A stretch of 64,000 nucleotides of DNA, taken from contig JAFISE010000097.1 of NCBI GenBank assembly GCA_022560025.1, positions 62,001 to 126,000 of the forward strand. Direction: 5' to 3'. A program made the translations under genes and the position numbers. Shown piece by piece: positions 45,479 through 57,088 of this stretch (position 1 is its first letter; each line of letters opens with the position of its first letter). The notes beneath the pieces are model-generated. The model did no database searches, was not told the origin of the DNA, and saw only the letters and a list, made by a program, of their open reading frames with translations. The DNA comes from Stagonosporopsis chrysanthemi. Its lineage: Eukaryota > Ascomycota > Dothideomycetes > Pleosporales > Didymellaceae.

Positions 45479-46852
45479 GATAGAGATGACATCAGTACTG
45501 AGCTACACTGTAACAATTCTCATCATTTATAAGAATGTCGAGTTGCTTTCGATGTACCCCTCGTTTGTCTCAGCACGCAGGGAGGGACGTTATGCCTCTT
45601 TTTCTCAACCCGCGTCTTTGTCTTCTTCGAACAATCCCATTGTCTATCTAGCCCGTCATAGTGAGATTCCTGTGTTCGGTACGTGGGTGGTCTGCTTAGC
45701 ACTAATCAACCAATCACAACCCACCCCTAGCAGTATTAGTGTCAGTGTGAATGTTACAATGAATGTACGGGCCCCCCTGAGTCTGGTACGCTAGGCGGTA
45801 GCTTACTTCTGATTAGTTTTGAGCGGTGGTTAGCCAATCAGAAGCGGCCCTTGAAGTAGTCTACCAGATCGATGGGGGTATATACATTTCAACAAGCACC
45901 AATAGTTGAATAGTTGATGAATAAGTGGATGGACAAGGGAGTGTAAGAAAGGAACTACGGCCACTGCTGTCGATTGAGAGGTACCTTGAGCGCGTCAAGA
46001 AAGCCGAGGTGAGTTTTTTGTGCACGGTGGAGCTCAGTAGAGTTTGCTGATGTGTGCGGAGGAGGTGCTGGCGGAGGCGGAGTAAAAGAGAAAGGATAGC
46101 GCGAGGGATTCGTAGAGTGCAACAGAGCGGTTGAGATATGTTATGCTTGAGGAGGGCTTGGGGAAGAGTGTTGAGCAGGAATCGAAAAAGAGGGATGCTG
46201 AAACGGGATCGAAGGAGTTATTGAGGTGGTCGAGGAGGCTGTTGCTGGGGTCTCGCCGTCATAGACGTGGACGCAATAGTCCAGGCACCTCAACGGCTGC
46301 ATCGGAAGTCACACAGTTTACACTGAGTATCGAGAGCGATGCAATCATGAACGAAGCTGCGCGTGATTTGGTTGGAAGCAATCCTGCCACTGCATGTCGA
46401 TCCCCATCTAACCTGTACTTCCGTAACCTTTCCACATTCTCTCAATGCATTCCATAATCTGTAGCTCCAGAATGACTGCTTACATGCGGTTGCTACTGTA
46501 ATTATTTCCGGTGGCTGTGTGAGAATGGGAAAATGGTAAGGAAAGGTGACGTCACGTCCAGGCGCGAACACGACGCGCTACTTTACCTCAATGAGCCACA
46601 AGGTATGCGCGCTTTGTTCTCCAACCACAAGTGTTTTTTCGAGTCCCTGTGTCTGTATGTTCCGACGAAGTTTGACATGTCGGCCTGGATGCGGTCGGAT
46701 TCCGCTGATTGTTCAGCCAACCAAGGCAGCCACCATCACAAATCCCGCAGGTTGCTGCGAAGAGGTCTCCCAGCAATCCGCGTATTTATTCCATAACCAT
46801 CCATATAAGTCGCTGTCTGTATCTCCTCTGCAGCTCACTAAAGAACAGCGCG
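45479..46852. other. decayed intergenic island
   Basis: About 1.4 kb. It carries a hairpin with a 9-bp stem (CTTCTGATT..AATCAGAAG) near 45809-45846 and the second copy of the block also seen near 43.3 kb. Frames at 46131-46457 are basic and Glu-rich but unrecognised and short. The right end must contain the cupin gene promoter. Confidence 0.35.
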
Positions 46853-47716
46853 ATGGCTCGAACGAAGAGGACGGTGGCTGTACCTCGAGCTCTCGACCCT
46901 TTACCGGTCGGCACACTCCCTCTGCTGCGTCAGGGTGATAACGCAGTCGCTTACCACATCGCCGCTGCGCCATCTAGCGACGATGCATCACCACTGAAAT
47001 CCACCATCGCTCTTCCCCGCCATTCAGACTGGACATCCGGTTTGCATTTCCATGCTACCCACACCGAGTACCTCCGCCTCGTCAAAGGCGCCATCTTCGT
47101 CGAACTCAATGGCCAGACCAAGTTGATTAGCGCAGTCAAAGGCGGCGAGATCGATAGGTCTACCGGGCAGCTGGTGCAGGAGGGTCTGGTCGTCGTGGTG
47201 CCGCGGTACGCACGGCATAACTGGGGCCGTCTAGAGTATTACATGCACTTCCCTTCTATCTTGAGGTCAAGGCATGGTTTGCACACGGAGAAGATCCGGC
47301 CTGAAGACTGGACCGACGAGGTGGTTTTGGAGGAGTGGACGGATCCGAGCGATATCCAGAAAGCGCTGCTCTTTTGGAACCTGAACGGTATCATCGCAGG
47401 ATCGGGCGGTGTAGCGCTGAACAAGCGGCAGCTGGTCGCTAAAGCTATCTTGCGTCGACTCTGGATTAATCTCCAGCTGTTTGTCGTCTTCTGGGAACTG
47501 GACAACTGGCCAGTGATTTTCGATCTTAGGACGACGTCTTCCGGGTGCAGTCTAGGGATCTTGCCTCGATTAACCGATAGCGCTGAGGTGGTCATATCTT
47601 TTGTCGTTCTCTTTGCCGCCAGATTCGTCGGACTCTTGCTGGACTTACATGCGGTTGAGCCGCGGAGGACGCCAGACGCCCTATGGCAAGCATACCTTAA
47701 GTCAGCCCACGCCTGA
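46853..47716 (+). CDS. cupin-fold protein with C-terminal membrane helices
   Basis: 287 residues from ATG 46853; the frame is open upstream, but this ATG begins the protein-like part (MARTKRTVAVPRALDPLPVG). The middle holds a cupin-like beta-barrel signature: LHFHATHTEYLRLVKGAIFV with the His/His/Glu metal-ligand pattern, then VVVVPRYARHNWGRLEYY containing a further His. After it, EEWTDPSDIQKALLFWNLNG is a block I recall from similar fungal proteins. Two hydrophobic segments follow (LWINLQLFVVFWELDNWPVIF and VVISFVVLFAARFVGLLL), so it is probably membrane-bound. Role unknown; related proteins turn up near secondary-metabolism genes. Confidence 0.65.
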   Translation: MARTKRTVAVPRALDPLPVGTLPLLRQGDNAVAYHIAAAPSSDDASPLKSTIALPRHSDWTSGLHFHATHTEYLRLVKGAIFVELNGQTKLISAVKGGEIDRSTGQLVQEGLVVVVPRYARHNWGRLEYYMHFPSILRSRHGLHTEKIRPEDWTDEVVLEEWTDPSDIQKALLFWNLNGIIAGSGGVALNKRQLVAKAILRRLWINLQLFVVFWELDNWPVIFDLRTTSSGCSLGILPRLTDSAEVVISFVVLFAARFVGLLLDLHAVEPRRTPDALWQAYLKSAHA

Positions 47717-48525
47717 TAGCAAAGGCCGAACGCAAAAGTCGCCTCACTCTGAAGTCAGATTTGACATTCAAAACCCGCATGCAAACACCGCTCGGCCTAC
47801 CGCCTGTCATTCACATTGGCTCAGTCTGGGACCGTGGGCTGACTGCGGGTAAATAGACTACCCTCCCACGGATTTGGCAGCAGCGACGGGGCAGCTTGCT
47901 CACAGACAGCTTTCCCCGCAAAAGCTAACGCTCTTCAGGACAGGCCTGCCATTCGTGATCTGGGGTAATGAGTACGATTGTGGATCCGTTACCGCATTCG
48001 GTGCGGTCCGCGGCTAAATTGGTTTACCCTAGTAGTGATGGGCAGCGGGGAAGTAAGAACATGGAGCACAACATCAACTGCACGGTTACACGGAATATAA
48101 TTTGACTGCGAAGGTCATGCGATTAGCTCTTAGCTATCCGCGTCGTGTCACACGATTATGAACTCGGATTCTGTGACAACTTAGGACAATTTACGACATT
48201 GAGTTAAGCTTCCACTGCCAAGGTACCCAAAACAATGCTTCCATGCATGGTACACCACCATGCCGTTCGATCGTAGCCGAATGATCACCAGCCCCTCACT
48301 GCCCAGGCTGGGCAACGGCATCGTAGCATTCGCCGGGGTCTGCTCTGCCGACGCAACGACCGACAAGATGCCGACATAGCTACACAGGAAAGCATATAAT
48401 GAAACAGATTCACATCAAGAGACGTTGGAGAGCAGTCCGACAGCTGCTCTCTGTCCCAAAACCCCCTCAAAGCCCCCCCTCGCCCAAATCGCTCCAAGGT
48501 CCTCCCTCTAGGCCCCAACTCTGAG
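47717..48525. promoter_or_regulatory. upstream region of the MFS sugar-type transporter
   Basis: 809 bp without a gene. Three SYGGGG motifs (CreA carbon-repressor consensus) occur: 47913-47918 on the minus strand, 47960-47965 and 48045-48050. About one to two are expected by chance in this length, so this is only suggestive. Confidence 0.3.
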
Positions 48526-50396
48526 ATGGCGCCCCCAGTCGCCGTTATTGATGAATCCATCATTCAAAACCTCGTAGCACAGGACCATGTGCGGTGGTGG
48601 TCGAAGCCCAACTTGCGGCGTCTCTACCTCCTGCTCGTTCCGTTCTGCCTGTTCATCGAGTCGACATCGGGCTTCGACAGCTCGATGATGAACGGCATGC
48701 AGGCACTGACATACTGGAAGGAGTTTTTCAACTATCCGAAAGGCGGACAGCTGGGCTTGCTGGTTGCGTGCTACAACCTGGGAGCCATCACGAGTATTCC
48801 GTTCATTTCGCTAGTCTCAGATCATCTTGGCAGGAGGAAGTCGATTGTTTTCGGCTCCGTGATTATGATGATTGGGGCGATTATGCAGGGGCTTAGTAGG
48901 AATTGTAGGTGCCTTTCCTGCGCCGTGATCTAGGTCTCAACAGTGTTGCTGACGATGTATAAGTGGCCATGTTCGTCTTCTCCCGCATCTTCTTGGGCCA
49001 CGGTATCGTCTACGCCATCATCGCCGGCGCCGCCCTGCTCGGCGAACTCGGCCACCCCAAAGAGCGCGCTTTCCTAGGCAGTATGTTCAACGCCTTCTTC
49101 GGTGTCGGGGCGGTTCTGGGCGCCGGAATCGTTGTGCAAACCCGCCTCATCCAGAGCGACTGGAGTTGGCGCCTCCCTTCAATCCTGCAAGCACTTCCCT
49201 CGCTAATCCAGATTATCTTCTCCTTCACAGTGCCGGAGAGCCCGAGATGGCTGGTCAGTAAGGACCGGCATGAAGAGGCACTGGAGATTCTGATCAAGTA
49301 CCATGCCGAGGGCGACGCGAGCGCGGAGCTGCCGCACGTGGAGCTGGCGGAGATCCAGGCCGCGCTAAAGATTGAAAACGAGTCTCGAGCTCGTGGGTGG
49401 GGCGAGCTGTTCCAGACGAAGGGGATGCGACACCGTTCGCTCGTTGCTGCAGCGTTGGGTTTGTTTGTTCAGTTCTCTGGTAGGCCTCCCCTTGGCTCTG
49501 CATTCATGTACAACGGAATTCCAAGCTGACTGAAACAAAGGCAACAACCTCATCAGCCAGTACTTTGTCCCCATCGCCGAGAAGATTGGGATTACAAGCA
49601 GCTACGATCAAGTGCGATACAATGTTGGCAAGGAAAGCTGGGGTTTCCTCGTAAGTCTCATTATGGCAAGTGTGACTCCCCGTTTCCCACGGCGGAGGAT
49701 GTACTTGCTGTGTGCAAGCTGCCTTCTAGCAGTATATACGGCTTGGACTATCGCTCAGGCACGCAACCGCATCACGGGTAGTAAGGAAAGTGGCTATGCG
49801 GTATTGGTATTTATCTTCCTCTACTCGCCGGGTAAGTCCGCCTTATTGCATGGCAAAGAGTGTATAGTGCTAACGGGAGTAGCGTATTGCATCGGCTATA
49901 ACGCACTGACATACGTGTACATGGTGGAGATATTCCCCTACTACGTGCGCACGAAGGGTCTGTCTTGGTTCCAGCTGTTCGGTCGCACGGCTGTCATGTT
50001 CGGTACGTTCGCTCCACTCCCACACACATAGAACCTGCTAATTTGAGAAGGTTCCTTCGTAAACCCCATCGGACTTGAGAATATCGACTGGAAGTACCTC
50101 ATTGTCTACGTTGTGTGGCTGTGCTTCGAGATCGTCTTCATCTACATCTTCTTCCCGGAGACGTATGGCAAGACGCTCGAGGAACTGCACTTCTGTAAGT
50201 CCCGTTTGAACACTGAATCTCCTGCTCTCCCTCTTAAATACACCACAATCCTCTTCAAGTGTGAACGTAAAGCTAACGAATGGCAGTATTCGAGTCTGAG
50301 AAAGACGAACGTGACGTCCTCGCCGCAGCGGCGAGCAAAGTCATCAATGACCCATCAATCGTTGAATTGCACGAGGCGCCTGACAAAAAGGCATGA
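48526..50396 (+). CDS. MFS sugar transporter (lactose-permease-like)
   Basis: 12-TM proton/sugar symporter of the fungal hexose-disaccharide family. Model: join(48526..48904,48964..49479,49541..49831,49883..50002,50051..50194,50287..50396), 519 residues. Family motifs: GFDSSMMNGMQALTYWKEFF after TM1, SDHLGRRKSIVFGS (loop 2-3), PESPRWLVSKDRHEEALEIL before the central loop, GNNLISQYF in TM7, and FFPETYGKTLEEL at the end of TM12. These match lactose/cellobiose/uronate-type permeases better than HXT glucose carriers. Every internal intron keeps phase 1. It leads the block of transport and carbohydrate-cleavage genes on the right of the window, and may import the released sugar. Confidence 0.88.
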
Positions 50397-50839
50397 TTTG
50401 TGCGATTCTGGGTGAACGATGAATAGAGGATTGGGTGCAGTGTTTGACTCGTCGTGTGAGGATATAGTGCGAAAAGACCGGGTTAATTTGTCAATGATAG
50501 CTTCCTGAAAATACTGATGAGTTTCACAGCTGCAACAATGGAACATTTGCCGCATAGATTTGCGTGCTATGACATAAGTCGACCTCAGCATGTATGCAGT
50601 AGTGGCGGGTGCAGTACACACTCGAATAACTGTGTGAGCTGCTCAAACTGGAATTGAATGTTTAGAGATGCTGGCCACATGTGCGGTCCATGATGTGTCA
50701 TTGCGGATTTGCAAAATGCATCTGTGATTGGAACGCCGAAGAATGACCTGCACACATTTTTTTGACAAGCGTAAAATAGTCATGATTTGGGTACAACACT
50801 ACGGTACCCGGGGTATACATTCAGCCCTCACGGGCGCAT
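50397..50839. other. convergent intergenic region
   Basis: 443 bp between two convergent transporter genes, containing both 3' UTRs. No gene or repeat seen. Confidence 0.4.
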
Positions 50840-52552
50840 TTATTTCTTGTCTTCAGCAACCTCCTTGACATCCTGCACCGGTTTTTGGTCGCTCAAACTA
50901 TCCTCCTCATCCCTTGCCGCCGCATCAGCGAATGCTCTTTCCTTCTTGGCCTCGCTCTTCTTGTACATATACTGCATAACCAGGAAACATGCCCAGCAGC
51001 CGACTATGAAGCAGATGTTGACCACGTACCCCTTAGTCCAGCGAGGCGCCTCGACAACAGGGAAGACGGTGATTGGATAGAAGGAGTATACTGCCCAGCC
51101 GGCTGTCAGCATTCCGCCGACAGTCACAGCGCGCGCTTCGGCATCGTCCCGCAAAGCCATGTTGATGAAGGGCATAAGGATGGGGGTTACGGCTGCGGAT
51201 ACACCGAGAAGGTAGTAGCATGCGACTGTCATTGTTAGTACACATGTCGAGCGGGGCTGAAGTGGTAAGATGCTTACAGTGCAGGCCCTTGGGAATGACC
51301 CAGACAAGCAGCAAGATGTTGGCAATTAGGTAGATGGTTTGTACGATGGAGAAGATGCTCCACAGGGGGTAAATCATGCACAGCGATGTGGCGAGCAGGG
51401 CTGCGAAGACCGAGACACCCTGGGCGCCGGTTGGGATGGTGTTGATCTGCGGCACGGTGTAGCTACCGGGGAACTTGGCAGCTTGGTCTTTGAGCCAGAG
51501 TGCCATTTGGCCGTGCGGGTAGGAGGAGGACAGGAAGAAGGTGTATGTGAGCAGTCCCATGTAGAACTCCCATCGTCGAACAGTGCGCTTGACGATGGAC
51601 CAGCTCAACTTTGTACTGGGAGCAATACCAGCTGATGCCACTCTGGTCCTGGCCAGTTCGTGTTCAGCGGGGGTGAGCCACCAGGGCTTTGCGCTGCTAG
51701 GGAGGCCGGGGAAGATAAGAAAACCGGCGAGGGCGATGGGGAGAGAGATGACGCCTGACGCGATTAGTGCATGCTTAATGGAGTGATTTTTCTTACTCAC
51801 CATCAATGATAAAGAGCCAGCGCCAGCCTGCCATACCGTGCACCCCATTCAGGTTCTTGTATGCGGCTGCTTGGAGATATCCACCGAACATAACGGCGAT
51901 GTTATTCGACACATACCACACGCCGGTGCGCTTGAATACTTCCTCAGGCTTGTACCACGAGCCAAGCACGTATGTGGTGCCAGAAGCTACAGGCGTCTCG
52001 AGGAGACCCAGTAAGAAGCGAGTGCCGTAGATGTCACGTTCATTTCGCATCTGGGACTGAGTGAATGTCACAATCGACCACAGGACTTCCATCAATGGGA
52101 GGTAATACTTCGCAATCTTTGGGCGAGAGAGCAGAAGGAGAGACGGTATCTGGAAGACCAAATACCCGCAATTGTAGAATGTGCCAAACAGCGAGTACTG
52201 GTTACCGTAGAGGTTCAGTTCCTCTTTCATGCCAGAGACATAGGCATTGTTGATGTTCGAGGAATCCAACCATTTGAGGAAGACTATCGGGGTCAGAACC
52301 TGGTACTTGAGTGCGGCTCAGCGCATACTTACACATGAACGAGCAAAAGGTTAGGAGACACGCATCCATCTTCCTCAAGAGCTTCCTCTCCTCTTCAGGG
52401 TAGTGCTTGGGGTACCATTCCCAGAGATACATCCAAGCTTTCCATGGCGAGCGTTTGGGAGCGTCCGTGGGAGCAATGACGCTGGTGCTAAACTCGCCAG
52501 TTCTGCTCTCAATGCCTGCGGTCTCATCTCGGGGGTTTGTTGCTGCCGCCAT
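50840..52552 (-). CDS. MFS anion:cation symporter, allantoate-permease family
   Basis: Dal5/Tna1/Fen2-type transporter of organic anions (allantoate, nicotinate, pantothenate and similar acids). Model: complement(join(50840..51225,51278..51754,51801..52283,52333..52552)), 521 residues, introns 46-52 bp. Family motifs: RKMDACLLTFCSFM..FLKWLDSSNINNAYVSGMKEEL (TM1 and loop), GTRFLLGLLETPVASGTTYVLGSWY (TM4-5), GWRWLFIIDGVISLPIALAGF (TM6) and PWWLTPAEHELARTRV in the central loop. A Lys/Glu/Asp-rich cytosolic tail follows. Given its neighbours it may import a uronic acid derivative, but the substrate cannot be read from sequence. Confidence 0.86.
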
Positions 52553-53426
52553 TGCGAATGCCTGAAGAAGGGTGGTAGCAGGCCGCTGGTAGATGTAGTA
52601 CCCGTTCGCCTGGGTTGCGATCGTAATTGATCATCCCCAGCACTGTAATATGTAGATGTCGCATCGTTTGACGTGCAAGTTGGCAAGCGAGTGATTTCTC
52701 GTGTCACGGGCATCGGCACAATTCTTCAATGAGCTTGGTGCATTGCGGGGAATACCAAGACCGGGGTATTTCTCCACGAACAGCTACCAAGAAGGCAATC
52801 GTCCGATGCGCGAGCGGTTGTGAGCCCCTGGAGCATCTGGAGAATCTATGGAGATGTTTGTGAAATGATCAGCAGACAGTGAAAGCCTGTTTTGAAGGAC
52901 GGGTCGTGCATCTACGCGAGACGATGTCGGTGTGCACTGTGCCGAGGCCTCATTGCGCAAGGCTCAATGATACAGATAAGCGGTGTCGCATGTTTCTGCA
53001 TTTTCTCTGCGGCTTGCTTGCTATTTTCTGAGAGTCAAGAGCGCTCCTACTGAAGCCGAAGTTGGGAAGTTGCTACAAATTCTCTCGGTGACGTCATCGC
53101 ATTGGTGGAATGGCAGGAGCGTGACGCACTCAAGCAGAAGTCTGGGTGCACGTCTGACGGCTACATATGTTCTTCTCTTAGATACTAGCACCGCCCGTAC
53201 TTGCAAAATCATTCTCCCGCATCACAGTGACGCGCTAAGCCATTATACAACACCAGGGTCAGGACCCTTGTACTTTCTCTTAATAATTTCGCCTTAAACA
53301 ACGGGACCGCGTGTCTTCAAAATTGAACTGTGTAATTTTTTAATCATAGAATTTGCTAATAGCCGTAAACCTGTGAGTAGAAGAGTTGTCAATAATCATA
53401 TCCGACTCCTATGACGACCTCGTGCC
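52553..53426. promoter_or_regulatory. upstream region of the allantoate-type transporter
   Basis: 874 bp; no gene. Two CreA-type motifs, GCGGGG (52745-52750) and CCGGGG (52761-52766), lie close together about 200 bp before the transporter start, the arrangement that CreA often uses. The motif is short and the call is tentative. Confidence 0.3.
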
Positions 53427-54773
53427 TTACTTTAAAGCGCCTATCATCTTATACAGACTGTTCTCGAGTGTGATAGGAGAGCGTATAGCTGACCAGTCGT
53501 AGTTAAGTAGACCCCAAAATTCTTCGAGCCCCTGTATGGACTCTTGCGGCTTCCTGCCTGGTCGCGTCTGCATGTAGAATGAGCCTGACAGCTCCCAGTG
53601 CATCCAGCTCACTTGGTATTGTTCGACCATTTCAACAAGACATCTCGAATACGTGGTCTGGTTCCAGTATGCGCCATTATGGATGAAGCCCCACTCGGAG
53701 ATGACCATGGGGAAGAGATACTTAGTGCTCGAGTCATCAGGGTTGACACTTTGGAAGCCTTTTTTGTACCACTTGCTCTTGAAAGTCTCGCAATCATCTT
53801 GGGTAGCTTCGAAGTCGTACTTGTGGAGCTCTAACACAATCTTGTTCTTGAAGTCAAAGTCTTCAGGCTTAAACACCGCGGTCTTATTGGCCGTAGGCTT
53901 TCCAGCTGTGCCCTTCAGAGTCTTTCCAAGGGGGATTGGATCGATAACGGTATCGTAAGAAAGGCCGGAGAAGAAGATCAGGCCGTCCGGGTCTGCCTCG
54001 TACACACCTTGCGCTGCCTCCGTCATGTGAACGTACCAGGTGTACCAATCGACCGGCTCGGCGACCTTCGCACTGCGGAGCTCGTTACGAAGGCCCATAG
54101 ATGCGTATGTGGGCCAATTTTCTTTAGCCTAGCAAAGTCAGTAAGTACACGTAATCTTGTGCGCCTGCGATTCACTTACATGTCCTGCAAGCCAAGCAAG
54201 GCCACGCTTCCATTTCTCAACATCAAAGAACTTCTCCCCGAACCAGCCGTTTCCATCATCGTCTCCACAGCACCAGAACGCCTTGCTGACGTGGTTGTCT
54301 AGGTGAATAATCACACCTTGACTCGAGAGTTCCTTCGCAACAGCATCCCAGACCTCCAGACGTGTAGTATCCTTAGTGAACTCTGGGTTCTTTTCGAGGA
54401 TCTGACCGAGAACTTTGGTGCCGTTGGTCTCTCCAAGCGAGTTAATGAAACTCTTCTGGAGCGTTTGGTTTGGACTGTTGCCCAGGTAGTCATCGATCAT
54501 CTCGATCGCAAAAGTCAGTCGAACAGAGTTCAGACCAAACTTCGGGAACCAAGAGACGATTTCCTTGATTGAGGCATGCTGGAGGCCTTCGGGAACCATG
54601 ACCTCTTGGTGGCCAGGCCAATTTGTCGAAATGAAGTGAAACACATCGCCATTGGCATCGACGATGTCGCGACCCTTGGTCGACAGAGGGAGTGTGGCAG
54701 CACGTTTGACCTCTGGAAGAGCGGAGGCAAACGTGCCCAGCAGGAGAACTGGGACGAACTTAGTGAACAGCAT
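53427..54773 (-). CDS. secreted glycoside hydrolase family 5 protein
   Basis: Retaining beta-glycanase of clan GH-A. Model: complement(join(53427..54128,54180..54773)), 431 residues. N-terminus MLFTKFVPVLLLGTFASALPEVKRA is a signal peptide followed by a Kex2-like KR. Predicted acid/base Glu214 in GLRNELR and nucleophile Glu343 in MVISEWG, with the His of VIIHLDNHVS and the Tyr/Trp of WMHWELSG around the active site. Four NxS/T sites suggest N-glycosylation. I cannot fix the GH5 subfamily. It is divergent from GH88, with 620 bp between the start codons, so the two are probably co-regulated. Confidence 0.85.
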
Positions 54774-55393
54774 GATTGCGCTGATCGGAAAGCGCTTGAC
54801 AGTATATTTCAGACCTGATCCCAGCTTTCGGGACCACTATATACAAATCCTATTTCTACTTTGTCCACGATGCAGAAGCGGACACTAGTCCTAGTTTCAG
54901 GTTATCTTCCCCGGATCCATACTTACGAAGCGGGAAAAATATGGAGAAACTGCAGTCAAGAAGAGCACGAGAAGGCCAAGGCCCTCACGTGCAAATGGCA
55001 ATCTGGAAAAATCCGGAAATGGAAAGCCTTCCAGAGATGAGAGAGGCACGCATGACGTAATGTGCAGACAAAGACCCGGATGACACGAGCAGCTTCCTCT
55101 CTCGTACTGAGGCGGAAAGCGGACAATGTCTACTCTGAGCGTCGGGCATCGGGCTAATGCTGACCCCGCTCGTGTTTCCCACCTCGCCCTCAATTGTCCC
55201 GTTATCGATATGCCCATCGATTTTCTTCGTACGAATAGCCCAAACAGAACAGTAGCGACAAGTTATCTTGGCTGCTTGCATTACACGACTTCGACACCTC
55301 CTCTGTGTTAGTGGGGCGTCTGCGGCAGCGTCATTCAAGTGATCATTACCTCTACGAAGAACCCAAGACTTGATCTGATCCTTAGCTTCTAAA
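54774..55393. promoter_or_regulatory. bidirectional promoter of GH5 and GH88
   Basis: 620 bp between divergent start codons. A TATA-like ATATACAAAT is near 54838-54847 on the GH5 side. No identifiable regulator site. Confidence 0.4.
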
Positions 55394-56940
55394 ATGGTTG
55401 GCACTACCTTAGAGAAAAGAAGTGCGACGTCGAGGTAAACACAGCGTCAATGACACAATTGTGAATAGCTAATGAATGTCCTGCATAGTGTCAGAGGCGT
55501 AGATTTGACCAAGATCTATTCCGAGAATGTTGCTGCAAAGGTATTCCAGGTTGCTCAGCGAGGCCTCAAGCAAGAGGTGAGTGTCATTACTGTTAACTTG
55601 TTGACCGAGCTGCCTCAGTACCAACCCCCATCAGGCGCCGCTTCCCACCTATCCACACACCGTACCCCAAGATGGCGCCAATGCAGGACGCTATGAAGAG
55701 CGCGAGGCAGACTTTTGGACATGCGGATTCTTCCCGGGCTGTATCTACACCATAGTTGAACGCGCAGTACGATACCCACAGGCCTTAGATATCCCGGAAC
55801 ACATCCGTCCACAGTTCCAGGATCATCTGCTGAAAATTGGCCGACACTGGAGCGTCGCGATTAATCAAATGAGCTCACGTACTGACACGCATGATATGGG
55901 ATTCATTGTACAGCCGGCATTACAGAAGGACTGGGAATTGACAGGAAATAAGGAAAGCTTACAGTCCGTGATCAACGCTGCGTATGCGCTTGCTTCACGA
56001 TACGACGAGAAAGTCAAGGCAATCAGGAGCTGGGATGTCGCCATCAACGATCGCTACTCCATCACCGACATGGACAAGAATTTCCTTGTTATCATAGACA
56101 GCATGTGCAGTAGGTACTCTGTGCAACACTTCGCAGCCTGGACTAATGATTCCAGATCTCGACCTGCTGTATTACGTTGGCCACAACCAGCATGACCAAA
56201 AACTCATAAACATTGCAACCCAGCATGCCGACTCAATCATCCATGAAATTTTGCGCCCGGACTTCTCCTCCTACCACCTCGTAAACTTCGACCCCCGAAC
56301 AGGCTTTCCCCAAGCCAAAATGACCAACCAAGGACACAGAGACGACTCAACATGGAGCCGCGGGCAAGCATGGGCCATCATGGGCTTCGCTCAGGTATAC
56401 ACCTGGACAAAAGATACCAAGTACCTCCAAACCGCGATCAAATGCGCAGAATATTTTCTGCGCCGCTGTAAGGAAGGCGAAGGCAAATGGCACCACCCCC
56501 TCGTCCCGCTATGGGACTTTGACGCCCCACTCGATGACCCCAAAGAGCCTCTCCGCGACGTATCCGCCGCAATGGCGACCGCCAATGGCCTCCTAATCAT
56601 CCACCAGTCTCTACAATCTCTGTCTGCGCCGGAAGTGTCGCAGCTCGTTCCTCCGGCAACCGATTTTCTCAACATCGCATTGCAGATTGTGAGTCAAACG
56701 CTCGACATGTCGTATGATCCCGTTCTTGCGTCTTTCGAGACGCCGGGTAAGGGCCTGATGAATGGTGCAGGCGCGGCGGAGATTAAGGTTAAGGAGAGCG
56801 GATTTGATGCGATCTTGAGGAACAGCACGACCAATTGGAATCCGGATGCCCATAAAAAATACAAGGACCATGGATTGGTGTATGCGGACTACTATCTGTT
56901 GGAGTTTGGGAATAAGCTTTTACGAGCGGGGCTTCTGTGA
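55394..56940 (+). CDS. GH88 unsaturated uronyl hydrolase
   Basis: Hydrolyses the 4,5-unsaturated uronic acid from the end of oligosaccharides produced by polysaccharide lyases, via hydration of the double bond. Model: join(55394..55434,55489..55576,55635..56109,56156..56940), 462 residues; the third exon needs the acceptor at 55633-55634, because the earlier AG gives a stop. (alpha/alpha)6 barrel with GRYEEREADFWTCGFFPG, catalytic-type Asp130 in THDMGF, NLDLLYYVG and GHRDDSTWSRGQAWAIMGF, all GH88 hallmarks. No signal peptide, so it is probably cytosolic and acts on imported oligosaccharides. It adjoins GH5 and DUF2264, which supports a catabolic cluster. Confidence 0.92.
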
Positions 56941-57088
56941 AGGGGGTATGTCATAGTCAATGAACTTTTTCGATTCTCTGTTACGGCGTAACGTTGAACC
57001 TAATACTATCTGTGCAGATAATGCTCGCATAGTGAAATCAACCGTTTTGTTGCCCAATTCGAGATCGATGACAACATCACCGGCGGCT

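Noticed and set aside
45688..45850. Possible second MITE from weak inverted similarity (ACTAATCA, CCTAGC)
   Set aside because: Matches are short and scattered, and no target duplication was found; only the local 9-bp hairpin is solid.
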